Positions 34,613 through 44,088 of a stretch of DNA of 64,000 bases are shown piece after piece; the stretch's first letter is position 1; each line of letters begins with the position of its first letter. The notes beneath the pieces were generated by a model that saw nothing but the letters and a program-made list of their open reading frames with translations, was not told where the DNA came from and searched no databases. Source of the stretch: Sphingobacterium sp. BN32 (GTDB lineage Bacteria; Bacteroidota; Bacteroidia; Sphingobacteriales; Sphingobacteriaceae); NCBI RefSeq assembly GCF_030503615.1, contig NZ_CP129963.1, positions 3,906,001 to 3,970,000 on the forward strand, given 5' to 3'. A program made the translations under genes and the position numbers.

Positions 34613-37108
34613 TTAGTCTGCAGTAAGAAATACCGCATTCGCCATAATTACTTTTCCATTTTCCCAGAAATTACGGAACAACACATTATCGGTTAAGTAG
34701 ATAACCGAACCCTGCCCTACTTTCTGCTCGCCGAATACTAGCCCATTCTTTAGTTTCTTTGCGAGATTGTTTCCTACGAAACCGCTCATCTTTGCTCCTT
34801 CGTTGATATAGCCCACATTCCAGCCTTTGCCTGCTTCGAAGTATTGATATAGGTTTGCATCCTGTTTCAACGTGAAGTAATCTTTGACGCCGAACATTAA
34901 TGGATGTGAGCTATCAAAAGTTACTTTATAGATGGCTCCGGCCGTGTATTCTTTTAGCGATTCGCGCTCGCGATCGCTATATTTCAGCAATGGACTCGCT
35001 TTGCTTTTAGCCACAGAGTCCTGCTTCAATGGCTTCAACGCACTCCACTCCTGCGATGCTAACTGTCCTACTGCTGATTCTAGCGCGATTACTTTTCCTC
35101 CCGCACTTAACCAGGAAGCGAACCTTGCTGCTTGCTCTTTATCCTTGAGAAAGGGATGTGTACCGTTCGCTAACACGACGACGTCGATTTCGTCCCATTT
35201 AACACGTGAAAAATCCAAGGGATTGACAAGGGCAATCGGATAATCTAATTGCTCATCAAAATAATGCCATACCTCGCCAACATTGGTCGCACGAAGCCCA
35301 TCGCCCGCAAACATCATGATCTTCGGTGCTTTCACAGTTTTCACATCCGAGCTTCCTAAATCCTTGCCTCCTTCTACGATTCCTGAACTTAGGTTATGGA
35401 CTTTCACTTGCAAACGGTCAGCATTTTCTTTCAGTAGTTGATCCAGCTTCACCGTCTGATTGGCATTCTTCATAATCAGGATAGAGCCTTTCGGAAACTC
35501 TTCATTGCCAATCTTGAAAGATTGTTCGGAGGATTTTAAACTGACTCTGTTCTTCAACAAGGCCGCGGTTAGCTGTGCTGCCGAGAAACCATCCCATTTT
35601 ATGGCGTATCCAAATCCAGTGCTGCTCTCATTGCTGATCTTGGCAAGCTGATAGGGTTTTAAATTGCTAGCTTTCGTATGAGATGCAATCGCCGGGATGC
35701 CATAGACGTAAGGCAAGGACCAAGCGGTAATATCATAAGTAACAGAGTCTGTTAATTTAGCTTCCGGTTCAAATAGAACCCGTATCAAGGCAGCCTTCGC
35801 TTGATTGCCCGGGATTACGACGTCATTGACAGTTAAGCTATGCGACTGCTCTTTCTTACTGAAGTAATCCAAGCCCTTAACAGATCCTGTTGAACTGTAG
35901 TAGTTGATTTTATTCTTATCCAGCAGGTTCAACAAGGCTCTGATTCTTCCATCCCTAGCCTGATCATATTTGAGCACATAGGTATGATAAGAAGACAGTT
36001 TTCCAGCAACAGCATCATCACCAAACTTCTTGAATTCCTGAACTACCTTTTCCGCATGTGTCGATACGACGTCCACAACATTGAGTCCGGAGGCATGATG
36101 TTGAATGGCACGATCAACTAAAGTTAAAGTATCGCGATCGTCCATATAAACTCCTAAACCTGCGGAACCATTTCCCGCCTTCTCATAGGTCATACCAATA
36201 GAACCGGAATACAGGGGATAGGTATCTCCATAGGATGGATAGAACAAATCGAAGCGCTCTTTAGTGAAATAAAGCCATCCTTTTGAATCGAAGTAATTTG
36301 CATTATGCTTCCCAATGGTCGTTTGAAACTCACGTTGCCACGGCGTAATTACTTCATGGAAAGGCTCTGCAGCCGGTGGAAAATAATAAGGCGCATTAAT
36401 TCCTTGTTCATGGAAATCCACGTGGATATGGGGAAGCCATTTGTTGTAAATAACGGCGCGCTGCGTGCTTTCCGCCTGTGTTTGCCATGCCCAATCTCTA
36501 TTCAAATCAAAGTAATAATGGTTGTATCGACCACCTGGCCAGGGCTCGCGGTGCTCACGAGCATATAAATCAGGATTGTAGTTCTTGCCGACCACGCCAT
36601 TATGAAAGTTCGCATATCGCTCGGTTCCATCCGGATTTAAACAGGGGTCGATAATGATTAAGGACTTATCCAACCAGGCTTTAGCTTTCGTATTTGCTGG
36701 GTTCACTAATTCGTACAGCGTCATCATAGATGCTTCAGCCGACGATGTTTCATTGCCATGCACATTGTTGCTCATCCAGATAATAGCGGGAATATTAGTT
36801 TGCCCTGTCCCTTCGACCGCATGTGCCAATCGAAGATTATTGTTTCGGATGTCTTCGAGCTTACTGATGTTGCTCGGGGATGATACGTAATATACACGCA
36901 TCGGACGCCCTTCTACGGAAGTGCCATATGCTTCTGATTTTACCTGGTTAGGAACCTGCTCAGCAATATGATCGTAATAAGCCAATATTTTCCAATGGGG
37001 AGTCACCCGGGTCCCGACTTGATAGCCAAGAAAATCCGCCGGTGATTTTATTTGCGCATAGCTCAAAAAACTGCAAGCACATAGCAAGCAAAGTAAGAGA
37101 TTTTTCAT
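34613..37108 (-). CDS. Secreted M14-family zinc carboxypeptidase
   Basis: The product has 831 residues with a signal peptide (MKNLLLCLLCACSFLSYAQ). The zinc site is visible as NVHGNETSSAEASM (HxxE) at about 113-126 and the third ligand His in HIHVDFHEQG. DPCLNPDGTERY and DLNRDWAWQTQ are typical M14 context. A C-terminal half of about 400 residues contains a class-I glutamine-amidotransferase-like fold segment (MMFAGDGLR, DVVVLANGTHPFL), a combination seen in large secreted Bacteroidota M14 peptidases. It probably degrades peptides outside the cytoplasm. Specificity unknown. Confidence 0.85.
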   Translation of the reverse strand: MKNLLLCLLCACSFLSYAQIKSPADFLGYQVGTRVTPHWKILAYYDHIAEQVPNQVKSEAYGTSVEGRPMRVYYVSSPSNISKLEDIRNNNLRLAHAVEGTGQTNIPAIIWMSNNVHGNETSSAEASMMTLYELVNPANTKAKAWLDKSLIIIDPCLNPDGTERYANFHNGVVGKNYNPDLYAREHREPWPGGRYNHYYFDLNRDWAWQTQAESTQRAVIYNKWLPHIHVDFHEQGINAPYYFPPAAEPFHEVITPWQREFQTTIGKHNANYFDSKGWLYFTKERFDLFYPSYGDTYPLYSGSIGMTYEKAGNGSAGLGVYMDDRDTLTLVDRAIQHHASGLNVVDVVSTHAEKVVQEFKKFGDDAVAGKLSSYHTYVLKYDQARDGRIRALLNLLDKNKINYYSSTGSVKGLDYFSKKEQSHSLTVNDVVIPGNQAKAALIRVLFEPEAKLTDSVTYDITAWSLPYVYGIPAIASHTKASNLKPYQLAKISNESSTGFGYAIKWDGFSAAQLTAALLKNRVSLKSSEQSFKIGNEEFPKGSILIMKNANQTVKLDQLLKENADRLQVKVHNLSSGIVEGGKDLGSSDVKTVKAPKIMMFAGDGLRATNVGEVWHYFDEQLDYPIALVNPLDFSRVKWDEIDVVVLANGTHPFLKDKEQAARFASWLSAGGKVIALESAVGQLASQEWSALKPLKQDSVAKSKASPLLKYSDRERESLKEYTAGAIYKVTFDSSHPLMFGVKDYFTLKQDANLYQYFEAGKGWNVGYINEGAKMSGFVGNNLAKKLKNGLVFGEQKVGQGSVIYLTDNVLFRNFWENGKVIMANAVFLTAD

Positions 37109-37214
37109 TCAAATAGGTTAATAAGCAATATTCAGTGAATATTTAGGACTTTAAATTAACGATTTGCGTGCAATTTTTGCTAATTTCCATCTCATTTATT
37201 TCAATCTACCGTTC

Positions 37215-38399
37215 ATGGCACATTTAGAAACTGACCTTATACATCAAGGATGTGGCTTCAACGACAGTAAGGCTGTTGTCACGCCCATATATCAAACTTC
37301 CACTTACTATGCTGACGAAGACTTGCAGCAGTATATCGTCGCGGCGACAGAAACTAAACACCCGACGTTCTACCATCGTCATGGCAACCCCACAAATTCG
37401 CAGGCTGCTGCGATCTTGGCAAGTCTGGAGAAAACAGAAGATGCTTTGCTTTTGGCAACGGGAATGGCTGCGATCAGCACCGCGATCCTTGCAGTAGTAA
37501 AAGAAGGAGATCATATCGTTACACAAAACTCGCTTTATTCGGGCGCGATGTTATTCTTTAAAGAATTTCTGAACGACTACGGCATATCCGTTACGCATGT
37601 AGATCAAAAGGATAACACTGCGTTTGAGCGAGCGATTCAGCAGAACACCAAGTTGATTTATGTGGAAACACCTTCCAATCCGAATCTGGATGTGACCGAC
37701 TTGGAATACATCGGACAGTTGGGTAAGAAACATGGAATCACCGCGATGGTAGACAATACTTTCGCTTCGCCCATCAATCAAACGCCTGCAGAGTTTGGCA
37801 TTGACATCGTTGTGCACAGTGCAACGAAATATCTTGGCGGCCATAGTGATTTAACGGCAGGCGCAATATGCGGAAGCAAGGAATTTATACATAAGGCATG
37901 GCGCAGGTCGCTGGTTCTAGGTGCATCGCTTAGTCCATTTGACTCCTGGCTTCTGCTTCGTGGCATGAAGACCCTTGCTATGCGCGTAAAACAGATCAAT
38001 AGCAATGCGCTTGCAATCGCGGAATGGTTTGAAAAACATCCTGCGATTAAGCATGTGGCTTATATTGGCTTGCAATCGCATCCTCAATATGAATTGGCGG
38101 CAAAGCAGATGCGTGGAGGAACAGGCATGCTGTGTATCGAAATTGTCGGCGATGAGGATCAGGCCTATCAACATGCTCAACAGGTACTTAATAAGTTACA
38201 AATCTTTGCCAATGCGGCAAGCTTGGGCGGTGTGGAATCTTTAGTAGTCCATCCTGCAAGCATGTGGGGCAGCCACCATGATAAATCGCAAAAGAAGACA
38301 TCGGGAATTACGCCAGGAATGTTGCGGATATCGGTAGGGATTGAACATATCGATGACCTAATTGGCGATTTTGAAGCAGCGCTGGAAGGGATAAAATAA
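37215..38399 (+). CDS. Cys/Met-metabolism PLP-dependent enzyme (cystathionine gamma-synthase/lyase family)
   Basis: The product has 394 residues from the ATG at 37215; the frame is open to a TTG at 37164 without supporting signals. The family signature is clear: TATSTYY-like YQTSTYYADED, GMAAISTAIL, YVETPSNPNLDVTDL, DNTFASPINQTPAEFGIDIVVHSATKYLGGHSD with the PLP lysine, and GGVESLVVHPASMWGSHH. Motifs alone do not separate cystathionine gamma-synthase, gamma-lyase, methionine gamma-lyase and O-acetylhomoserine sulfhydrylase. It stands alone with a terminator behind it. Confidence 0.88.
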   Translation: MAHLETDLIHQGCGFNDSKAVVTPIYQTSTYYADEDLQQYIVAATETKHPTFYHRHGNPTNSQAAAILASLEKTEDALLLATGMAAISTAILAVVKEGDHIVTQNSLYSGAMLFFKEFLNDYGISVTHVDQKDNTAFERAIQQNTKLIYVETPSNPNLDVTDLEYIGQLGKKHGITAMVDNTFASPINQTPAEFGIDIVVHSATKYLGGHSDLTAGAICGSKEFIHKAWRRSLVLGASLSPFDSWLLLRGMKTLAMRVKQINSNALAIAEWFEKHPAIKHVAYIGLQSHPQYELAAKQMRGGTGMLCIEIVGDEDQAYQHAQQVLNKLQIFANAASLGGVESLVVHPASMWGSHHDKSQKKTSGITPGMLRISVGIEHIDDLIGDFEAALEGIK

Positions 38400-38416
38400 G
38401 TTGAAAAAAGATATTT

Positions 38417-38448
38417 AAGGGAGTTGGTTTCTACAGCCAACTCCTTTT
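38417..38448 (+). terminator. Terminator of the PLP-enzyme gene
   Basis: GGAGTTGG, a nine-base loop and CCAACTCC followed by TTTT lie 20 bases after the stop codon. Confidence 0.85.
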
Positions 38449-38551
38449 GTGTTTTCTGAAAGGAATAATATTCTTTGCATTTTATTAAACTTGAATTAAC
38501 AATTCATTTATCTTTAAAATGTTTCTTTGACCAAGAATTGCCTAGCCAAGA

Positions 38552-39133
38552 ATGAAAGCACATGATTTAGATCTTACTGACTATCAGTTTCAACTTTTTC
38601 AAGATGGAGATGAAATCGTATTCAAGTTGGTTTTCGATCGATATCACAAAATTCTATTCCGTTACACCTATGCTACGCTAAACGACGTTTATAAAAGCGA
38701 GGAGATTGTCCAAACAGCCTTTATTCAATTGTTTAAGAACAAATCACGGATCAGTAGTCCTGATGCCCTATATCCCTATATTTTTGTTATCACCAAACGA
38801 TTAGTAGCCAAAGCCTTCAAAGCACAAATCCTCAACCTTACTGATCAATTGGAACAAAACAATGCATTGGAAGTCCCTTGTGAAGAGACGGAACAAGAAT
38901 TGAAGTCAAGAGATCTTAAGGGCATACTAAATAAATTGATCGATCAATTACCGCAGAAGCAAAGCGAAATCTACCGCTTGAGTAAACTCCAAGGCTATTC
39001 TTATGACGAGATTTCTTTGATCACCGGGAGTTCTCGGAACACCGTGAAGAATCAGCTCATTACAGCATCGAAAAAAATAAAAAGCAATCTCGAAAAGCTA
39101 TATCTGCTTATTTTTTACTTTTTTTTCATGTAG
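38552..39133 (+). CDS. ECF-type RNA polymerase sigma factor (FecI-like)
   Basis: The product has 193 residues. Region 2 carries FDRYHKILFRYTYATLNDVYKSEEIVQTAFIQLFKNKSRI; region 4 carries LPQKQSEIYRLSKLQGYSYDEISLITGSSRNTVKNQLITASKKIKSNL as helix-turn-helix. The last residues LLIFYFFFM are hydrophobic. It is followed after 50 bases by a FecR anti-sigma gene and then by a SusC with STN domain. The expected circuit is substrate binding at the outer membrane, signal through FecR, and release of this sigma factor to transcribe the SusC operon. Confidence 0.92.
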   Translation: MKAHDLDLTDYQFQLFQDGDEIVFKLVFDRYHKILFRYTYATLNDVYKSEEIVQTAFIQLFKNKSRISSPDALYPYIFVITKRLVAKAFKAQILNLTDQLEQNNALEVPCEETEQELKSRDLKGILNKLIDQLPQKQSEIYRLSKLQGYSYDEISLITGSSRNTVKNQLITASKKIKSNLEKLYLLIFYFFFM

Positions 39134-39183
39134 ACTAGTCCTCTTTCTTTTCGATTGCCTTTATAGTGTAAAAGCAAGACCAA

Positions 39184-40365
39184 TTGAAAAAAGAGGAACT
39201 AAAAGACTTAATCCAAAAACACAAGGACCATCAATTAACTGCAGCTGAGTTGCAGCGGCTTAAGGAATTTTTCCATTCGGAAGAGTTTGACGCTGTTTTT
39301 GAACAGGCCAGCGAGGATCTATTTCTTGAAAATAGCAATTCTGTTGTGGACATGGAATCTGAGAAGATTTATCGTCGTATAGCGGAGGAAATCCTTCCTC
39401 AAGAAAAGCGCAGCATTAAATCAAGGAACTGGCTTTACATCACTACAGCATCTGTCGCCGCTGCCTTGCTACTATTCTTTTACTTGACTCCATCGATTCT
39501 TCCAAACTCAACAGATGATGTTGTCTCAGCGGAAAGAGAACAGATTGACATCCTTCCTGGAGGAGCAAAAGCAAAGCTGGTACTGGAAGATGGGAAGATA
39601 GTTGATCTTGCGAATTTACGCTCCGACACGACTTTACAACTTGCGGGCTATAAGATATACAAGAATGCTAAAGGTGAGCTCACTTATACTTTGACGGATG
39701 AAAATATCAGTTCTGCGGGTCTTTACAATACGATAGTCACGCCAAAGGGTGGCGAATATAACTTGCAGCTTCCCGACGGCAGCAAGATATTCGTGAATGC
39801 CTCCTCGACCATTCGTTACCCACTTCAATTCGATAAAGCCAAAAGAGAAGTCGAGCTTGATGGAGAAGCTTATTTTGAAGTAAGGCAAATGGTTCAAAAC
39901 AATAATAAGATTCCCTTCATCGTAAAAACCCGGGAACAGACATTGAAGGTCCTCGGAACTTCATTCAACATCAACTCTTACAGCGACCGAATCGAAACGA
40001 CCTTGGTAGAAGGAAAGGTTCAGTTAAGCTATCCAAACAAAAAAGGTGGCTTGCTAGCTCCTAACCAACAAAGCAGCTATCATTCCAAGCATCAGTCTTT
40101 TCACATTAAAGATGTTGATCCGTTTTATACGATCGCCTGGAAAGATGGGAATTTCGCATTCGAAAATACTTCGCTAAGCACGGTTATGAAAGATCTGGAG
40201 CGCTGGTATGATGTGGAAGTTGAGTATCGCTGTAATTTTTCGAAAATTAAATTTTCAGGAACAATTTCAAAATACGAGAAAATAGATAAAGTTTTAAAAG
40301 CCATAGAGCTGACAGGAAGTGTGAAGTTTAAGATTGAAGAAAGGAGGATAATCGTAATGAGTTAA
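39184..40365 (+). CDS. FecR-family anti-sigma factor
   Basis: The product has 393 residues. The TTG start is forced by an in-frame stop 15 bases upstream and the absence of ATG or GTG. A cytoplasmic helical N-terminus (1-78) that should bind the sigma factor is followed by one transmembrane helix (about 82-105). The periplasmic FecR domain includes VTPKGGEYNLQLPDGSKIFVNASSTIRYP and VLGTSFNINSY. A C-terminal STN-binding domain (DUF4974) ends near LTGSVKFKIEERRIIV. It transmits the signal from the SusC protein encoded next. Confidence 0.92.
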   Translation: MKKEELKDLIQKHKDHQLTAAELQRLKEFFHSEEFDAVFEQASEDLFLENSNSVVDMESEKIYRRIAEEILPQEKRSIKSRNWLYITTASVAAALLLFFYLTPSILPNSTDDVVSAEREQIDILPGGAKAKLVLEDGKIVDLANLRSDTTLQLAGYKIYKNAKGELTYTLTDENISSAGLYNTIVTPKGGEYNLQLPDGSKIFVNASSTIRYPLQFDKAKREVELDGEAYFEVRQMVQNNNKIPFIVKTREQTLKVLGTSFNINSYSDRIETTLVEGKVQLSYPNKKGGLLAPNQQSSYHSKHQSFHIKDVDPFYTIAWKDGNFAFENTSLSTVMKDLERWYDVEVEYRCNFSKIKFSGTISKYEKIDKVLKAIELTGSVKFKIEERRIIVMS

Positions 40366-40478
40366 ACTTACTTTTTCACATTTATCGAAAAAACAGGAGC
40401 GTTAGGACCGCCCCTGAAAAATTGATAAATAGTTCGACTGATAGTACGCTAATTATTAACTAATCAACCGATTTACAA

Positions 40479-43400
40479 ATGTATAAAAAAAACAAAATTA
40501 TCTCCTCCATGGGAGATATTGTGCATCGAAAACCTAAATATCTATCGATGAAACTAGCTATTGCCCTTATGTTTGCCTCTGTGTTTCAAGCTAGCGCTTT
40601 CACATTCGGCCAAACGGTCACCCTAAAGAAGAAGAACGTTAGGATAACTAATGTTCTTAAAGACATTCAAAAGCAAAGTGGCTACAACATTTTCTACGAC
40701 AGTTCTTTTTTCCCAAGCAACTTGTTAGTCAGTGTAGATTTTGATAAAAAGCCCTTTGACAAAGCGCTAGAAAGCCTATTAAAGGATTATGCAATTGATT
40801 ATAATATCGTTGATAAGAATGTGATCTTACGTCGGAAGCCTACCGCTGCAAGAATGGTCAATAATATTTCAAAAGAGGCGGCTTCAGTACAGCAATCACA
40901 GATCCGAGGAACGGTTAAGAATGCGGAAGGCGAACCGCTTTCCAATGTTTCTATAACAGAGAAAGGCGGTACTGCTAGCACCATGACGAATGAGCAGGGG
41001 AATTTTGAGATTACCGTTTCGAAATCCGATGCCGTCCTTGTGATCAGCAATATTGGCTTCGAAAAACAAGAAATTGCTCTGGCAAATCGCAGTTCGGTAC
41101 AAGTGACGCTTCAACCTGCTATGACAGAAGTTGACGAGGTCGTGGTTGTAGGCTATGGTGAACAAAAGAAAGTGAACTTGACGGGCGCCGTGAGTCAGAT
41201 TTCTGGAGAAGAGTTTGAAGATCGGCCAGTGACACAGCTTACCCAAGCACTACAAGGGAATATTCCGAACCTGAATATAGTATTCGGATCCGGACAACCA
41301 GGAACTAGTGGCTCTGTAAATATCAGAGGAAATACATCCATCAATGGTGGTGACCCTTTAATCCTAATTGACGGAATCCTAGGAACATTGGATCGTGTCA
41401 ATGTAAATGACGTAGAGTCTGTCACTGTCCTTAAAGATGCTTCAGCGGCGGCCGTATATGGCGCGAGAGGAGCATTTGGGGTAATCCTAGTCACTACGAA
41501 AACAGGAAAAGTAGACGGCAAAGCATCGATTGATTATTCTGCCAATTTTGGATTTACGACTCATGCAACAAATACAGATTTTATCACATCGGGATATTGG
41601 AACGCAAAGATCAATGATGATGCAATGTACAATGCCTTAGGTTATAGAACGACCCGTTATACCGATGAAGACTACGAAGAGCTTTTGGCCCGCGTGAATG
41701 ATAAGACGGAAGATCCTTCAAGACCTTGGGTAGTCGTGAAGAAAGATGCCAGTGGAAATGACATCTATCGTTATTATGCAAATTTTGATTGGTTCAATTA
41801 CCTTTACGATAATAACCGTCCGAAATCTGATCACAACCTATCGTTAAGCGGGAAGTCTGGAAAAACCAATTATGCACTATCTGGCGCTATCTCCAACGAG
41901 CAAGGTATTTTTAATATTCAACCGGATAAATTTAAGCGCTATAACTTAAGAGCGAACCTTTCAACAGAAATCAAACCTTGGTTAACTGTAAGCAATGGCA
42001 CCCATTTCTTTAAATCATCGTACGATTGGGCCGGGCTTTCAACAAACTTCAATAAGGTTGCAAACAACGTGAGTAACAGTGCGACGTACCATTATCACGC
42101 GATGTATGTACCTAGAAACCCTGACGGGACATTGACTGGTTATTCAGGAATCAATAGTTATCCAATCGGTTATGGATTACACAACGCTTTAGAAAGCGGA
42201 ACGATGAAGGGTTATGATAATGGCACCGAATTTACGAACAAGACCGAAGCCATTATTAATTTTGGAAAAGGCCTGACCCTAACAGGTAACTATTCATACC
42301 GCGAATTCAGAGGTGAAAACAGTTATCGCCAGACCAAGCAGTATTACTCGAAATACCCTGGTGTAATGGAATTGTCTTCGTTAGGAGCTTTAAATCAGGA
42401 TAGATTGACCGAAGCTATGACGAAATATTCATGGCATTTTATCAACGTCTTTGCAAATTATCAAAAGAGCTTCGGCGATCATAACGTCGTTGCAATGGCA
42501 GGTTTCAACCAAGAAGACCGCAAGTATAAACGAATTGGTGGAGTGGGACAAGACCTGTTATCCGAGACTTTAAATGATTTGGATCTTGTTATCGGTGAAA
42601 AACAATTCAATGCGGGAGCTGATGAATGGGCAGTTCGCGGTGGATTCTATCGTTTGAACTACGATTATAAAGGCAAATATTTATTCGAAACCAGTGGTCG
42701 TTATGATGGCACCTCTCGTTTCCCTAAATCAAGTCGCTTTGGATTTTTCCCATCCTTCTCTGCTGGGTGGAGAGTTAGTGAAGAAGCATTCTTCCAGCCG
42801 ATCAAGAATTCCATCAACAACTTGAAAGTTCGCTATTCATACGGTTCGCTAGGAAACCAGGAAGTCGACACCTACGCATATATCGCTTCTATGGGAACAG
42901 CGCAGATCAACTATTTAGTGGATGGTCAAAAATTAAACGTGACTTACAATCCTGCGCCAGTTGCACCAACCTTAACTTGGGAAAAAATCAGCACGAGCAA
43001 TATAGGATTAGATTTCTCACTACTAAACAACCGCTTAAGCGTGGAATCGGACTATTATGTTCGTAATACGATAGGCATGTTAAGTATCGGAGAAACACTT
43101 CCTGAAGTATTTGGGGCTGGCGAACCAAAGGTTAATGCGGCCGATTTAAAAACAAAAGGCTTTGACCTCTCGCTAATGTGGCGCGATCAGTTGAACTTAG
43201 GCAGCAAGCCCTTCAATTACTCGGTTAGAGCAATTCTATCAGATTATACATCCGAAATCACCAAGTTTAGTAATCCAGCCGGCTTATTGAATACGTACTA
43301 CGAGGGTCAGCAATTAGGTGAAATATGGGGTTATCGCTACGATGGATTCTTCAAAACAACCGAAGAGGCACAAGAATATGCGAAAATTGTTAACCAAGAC

Positions 43401-44066
43401 CAGATCAACAGACGAAGAGTACAGGCACCTACCGAGGATTTACGGAGGTTACAAGCTGGTGATATCAAGATCAAAGATCTAAATGGCGATGGAATTATCA
43501 ATGCCGGGAAAAGTACGCTTGCTGATCCGGGAGATAGAGAAATAATCGGTAATAGCCAACCGCGCTATTCTTATGGATTAACGCTTAGTGCAAACTGGAA
43601 TGGGATCGATGCTTCTATATTTTTCCAAGGAATCGGTAAAAGACACTGGTATCCAAACTTGGAAGCACAAGCGTTCTGGTCGGTATATGCAAGACCATAT
43701 GATTCGTTTATTCCTAGCGACTTCCCGGACAAAATCTGGTCGCCAGAAAACCCGAATGCGTACTTCCCATTCCTCCGTGGATACACGGCACAAAACTCCG
43801 AACTATCGGTTAATAACGACATGTATCTACAAGATCTATCCTACTTAAAGATTAGAAACTTAACCGTCGGATACACTTTCCCAACAAGTCTAACAAATAG
43901 GATTCACGTCAATAAATTCAGACTGTTCATGAGCGGTGAAAACTTGGTTACCTGGACGAAGTTAAAAACGGACTATATCGATCCTGAGCAAGTGATGACA
44001 GATAATACAGGTAGAAGCTATCCGATGGGTAAAGTTGTGTCTTTCGGTGCCCAATTATCCTTTTAA
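40479..44066 (+). CDS. SusC/RagA-family TonB-dependent transducer with N-terminal STN domain
   Basis: The product has 1195 residues. Order of domains: an extended signal region, an STN (secretin/TonB N-terminal) signalling domain (about 50-115, VRITNVLKDIQKQSGYNIFY), a carboxypeptidase-regulatory-like domain (about 140-215), the EVVVVGYGEQKKVNLTGAV plug entry and the barrel ending in SFGAQLSF. The STN domain marks it as partner of the FecR and FecI genes just upstream. The susD gene follows in the same operon. The substrate is unknown; a phosphoesterase-fold enzyme downstream and a galactose operon nearby are the only hints. Confidence 0.95.
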   Translation: MYKKNKIISSMGDIVHRKPKYLSMKLAIALMFASVFQASAFTFGQTVTLKKKNVRITNVLKDIQKQSGYNIFYDSSFFPSNLLVSVDFDKKPFDKALESLLKDYAIDYNIVDKNVILRRKPTAARMVNNISKEAASVQQSQIRGTVKNAEGEPLSNVSITEKGGTASTMTNEQGNFEITVSKSDAVLVISNIGFEKQEIALANRSSVQVTLQPAMTEVDEVVVVGYGEQKKVNLTGAVSQISGEEFEDRPVTQLTQALQGNIPNLNIVFGSGQPGTSGSVNIRGNTSINGGDPLILIDGILGTLDRVNVNDVESVTVLKDASAAAVYGARGAFGVILVTTKTGKVDGKASIDYSANFGFTTHATNTDFITSGYWNAKINDDAMYNALGYRTTRYTDEDYEELLARVNDKTEDPSRPWVVVKKDASGNDIYRYYANFDWFNYLYDNNRPKSDHNLSLSGKSGKTNYALSGAISNEQGIFNIQPDKFKRYNLRANLSTEIKPWLTVSNGTHFFKSSYDWAGLSTNFNKVANNVSNSATYHYHAMYVPRNPDGTLTGYSGINSYPIGYGLHNALESGTMKGYDNGTEFTNKTEAIINFGKGLTLTGNYSYREFRGENSYRQTKQYYSKYPGVMELSSLGALNQDRLTEAMTKYSWHFINVFANYQKSFGDHNVVAMAGFNQEDRKYKRIGGVGQDLLSETLNDLDLVIGEKQFNAGADEWAVRGGFYRLNYDYKGKYLFETSGRYDGTSRFPKSSRFGFFPSFSAGWRVSEEAFFQPIKNSINNLKVRYSYGSLGNQEVDTYAYIASMGTAQINYLVDGQKLNVTYNPAPVAPTLTWEKISTSNIGLDFSLLNNRLSVESDYYVRNTIGMLSIGETLPEVFGAGEPKVNAADLKTKGFDLSLMWRDQLNLGSKPFNYSVRAILSDYTSEITKFSNPAGLLNTYYEGQQLGEIWGYRYDGFFKTTEEAQEYAKIVNQDQINRRRVQAPTEDLRRLQAGDIKIKDLNGDGIINAGKSTLADPGDREIIGNSQPRYSYGLTLSANWNGIDASIFFQGIGKRHWYPNLEAQAFWSVYARPYDSFIPSDFPDKIWSPENPNAYFPFLRGYTAQNSELSVNNDMYLQDLSYLKIRNLTVGYTFPTSLTNRIHVNKFRLFMSGENLVTWTKLKTDYIDPEQVMTDNTGRSYPMGKVVSFGAQLSF

Positions 44067-44088
44067 CTATTAATAGATTTTGACCAGT

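Noticed and set aside
38491..38516. Promoter for the ECF sigma gene (TTG and TATCTTTA)
   Set aside because: The spacer is only 15 bases and the -7 element is imperfect, so it was not listed as a feature.
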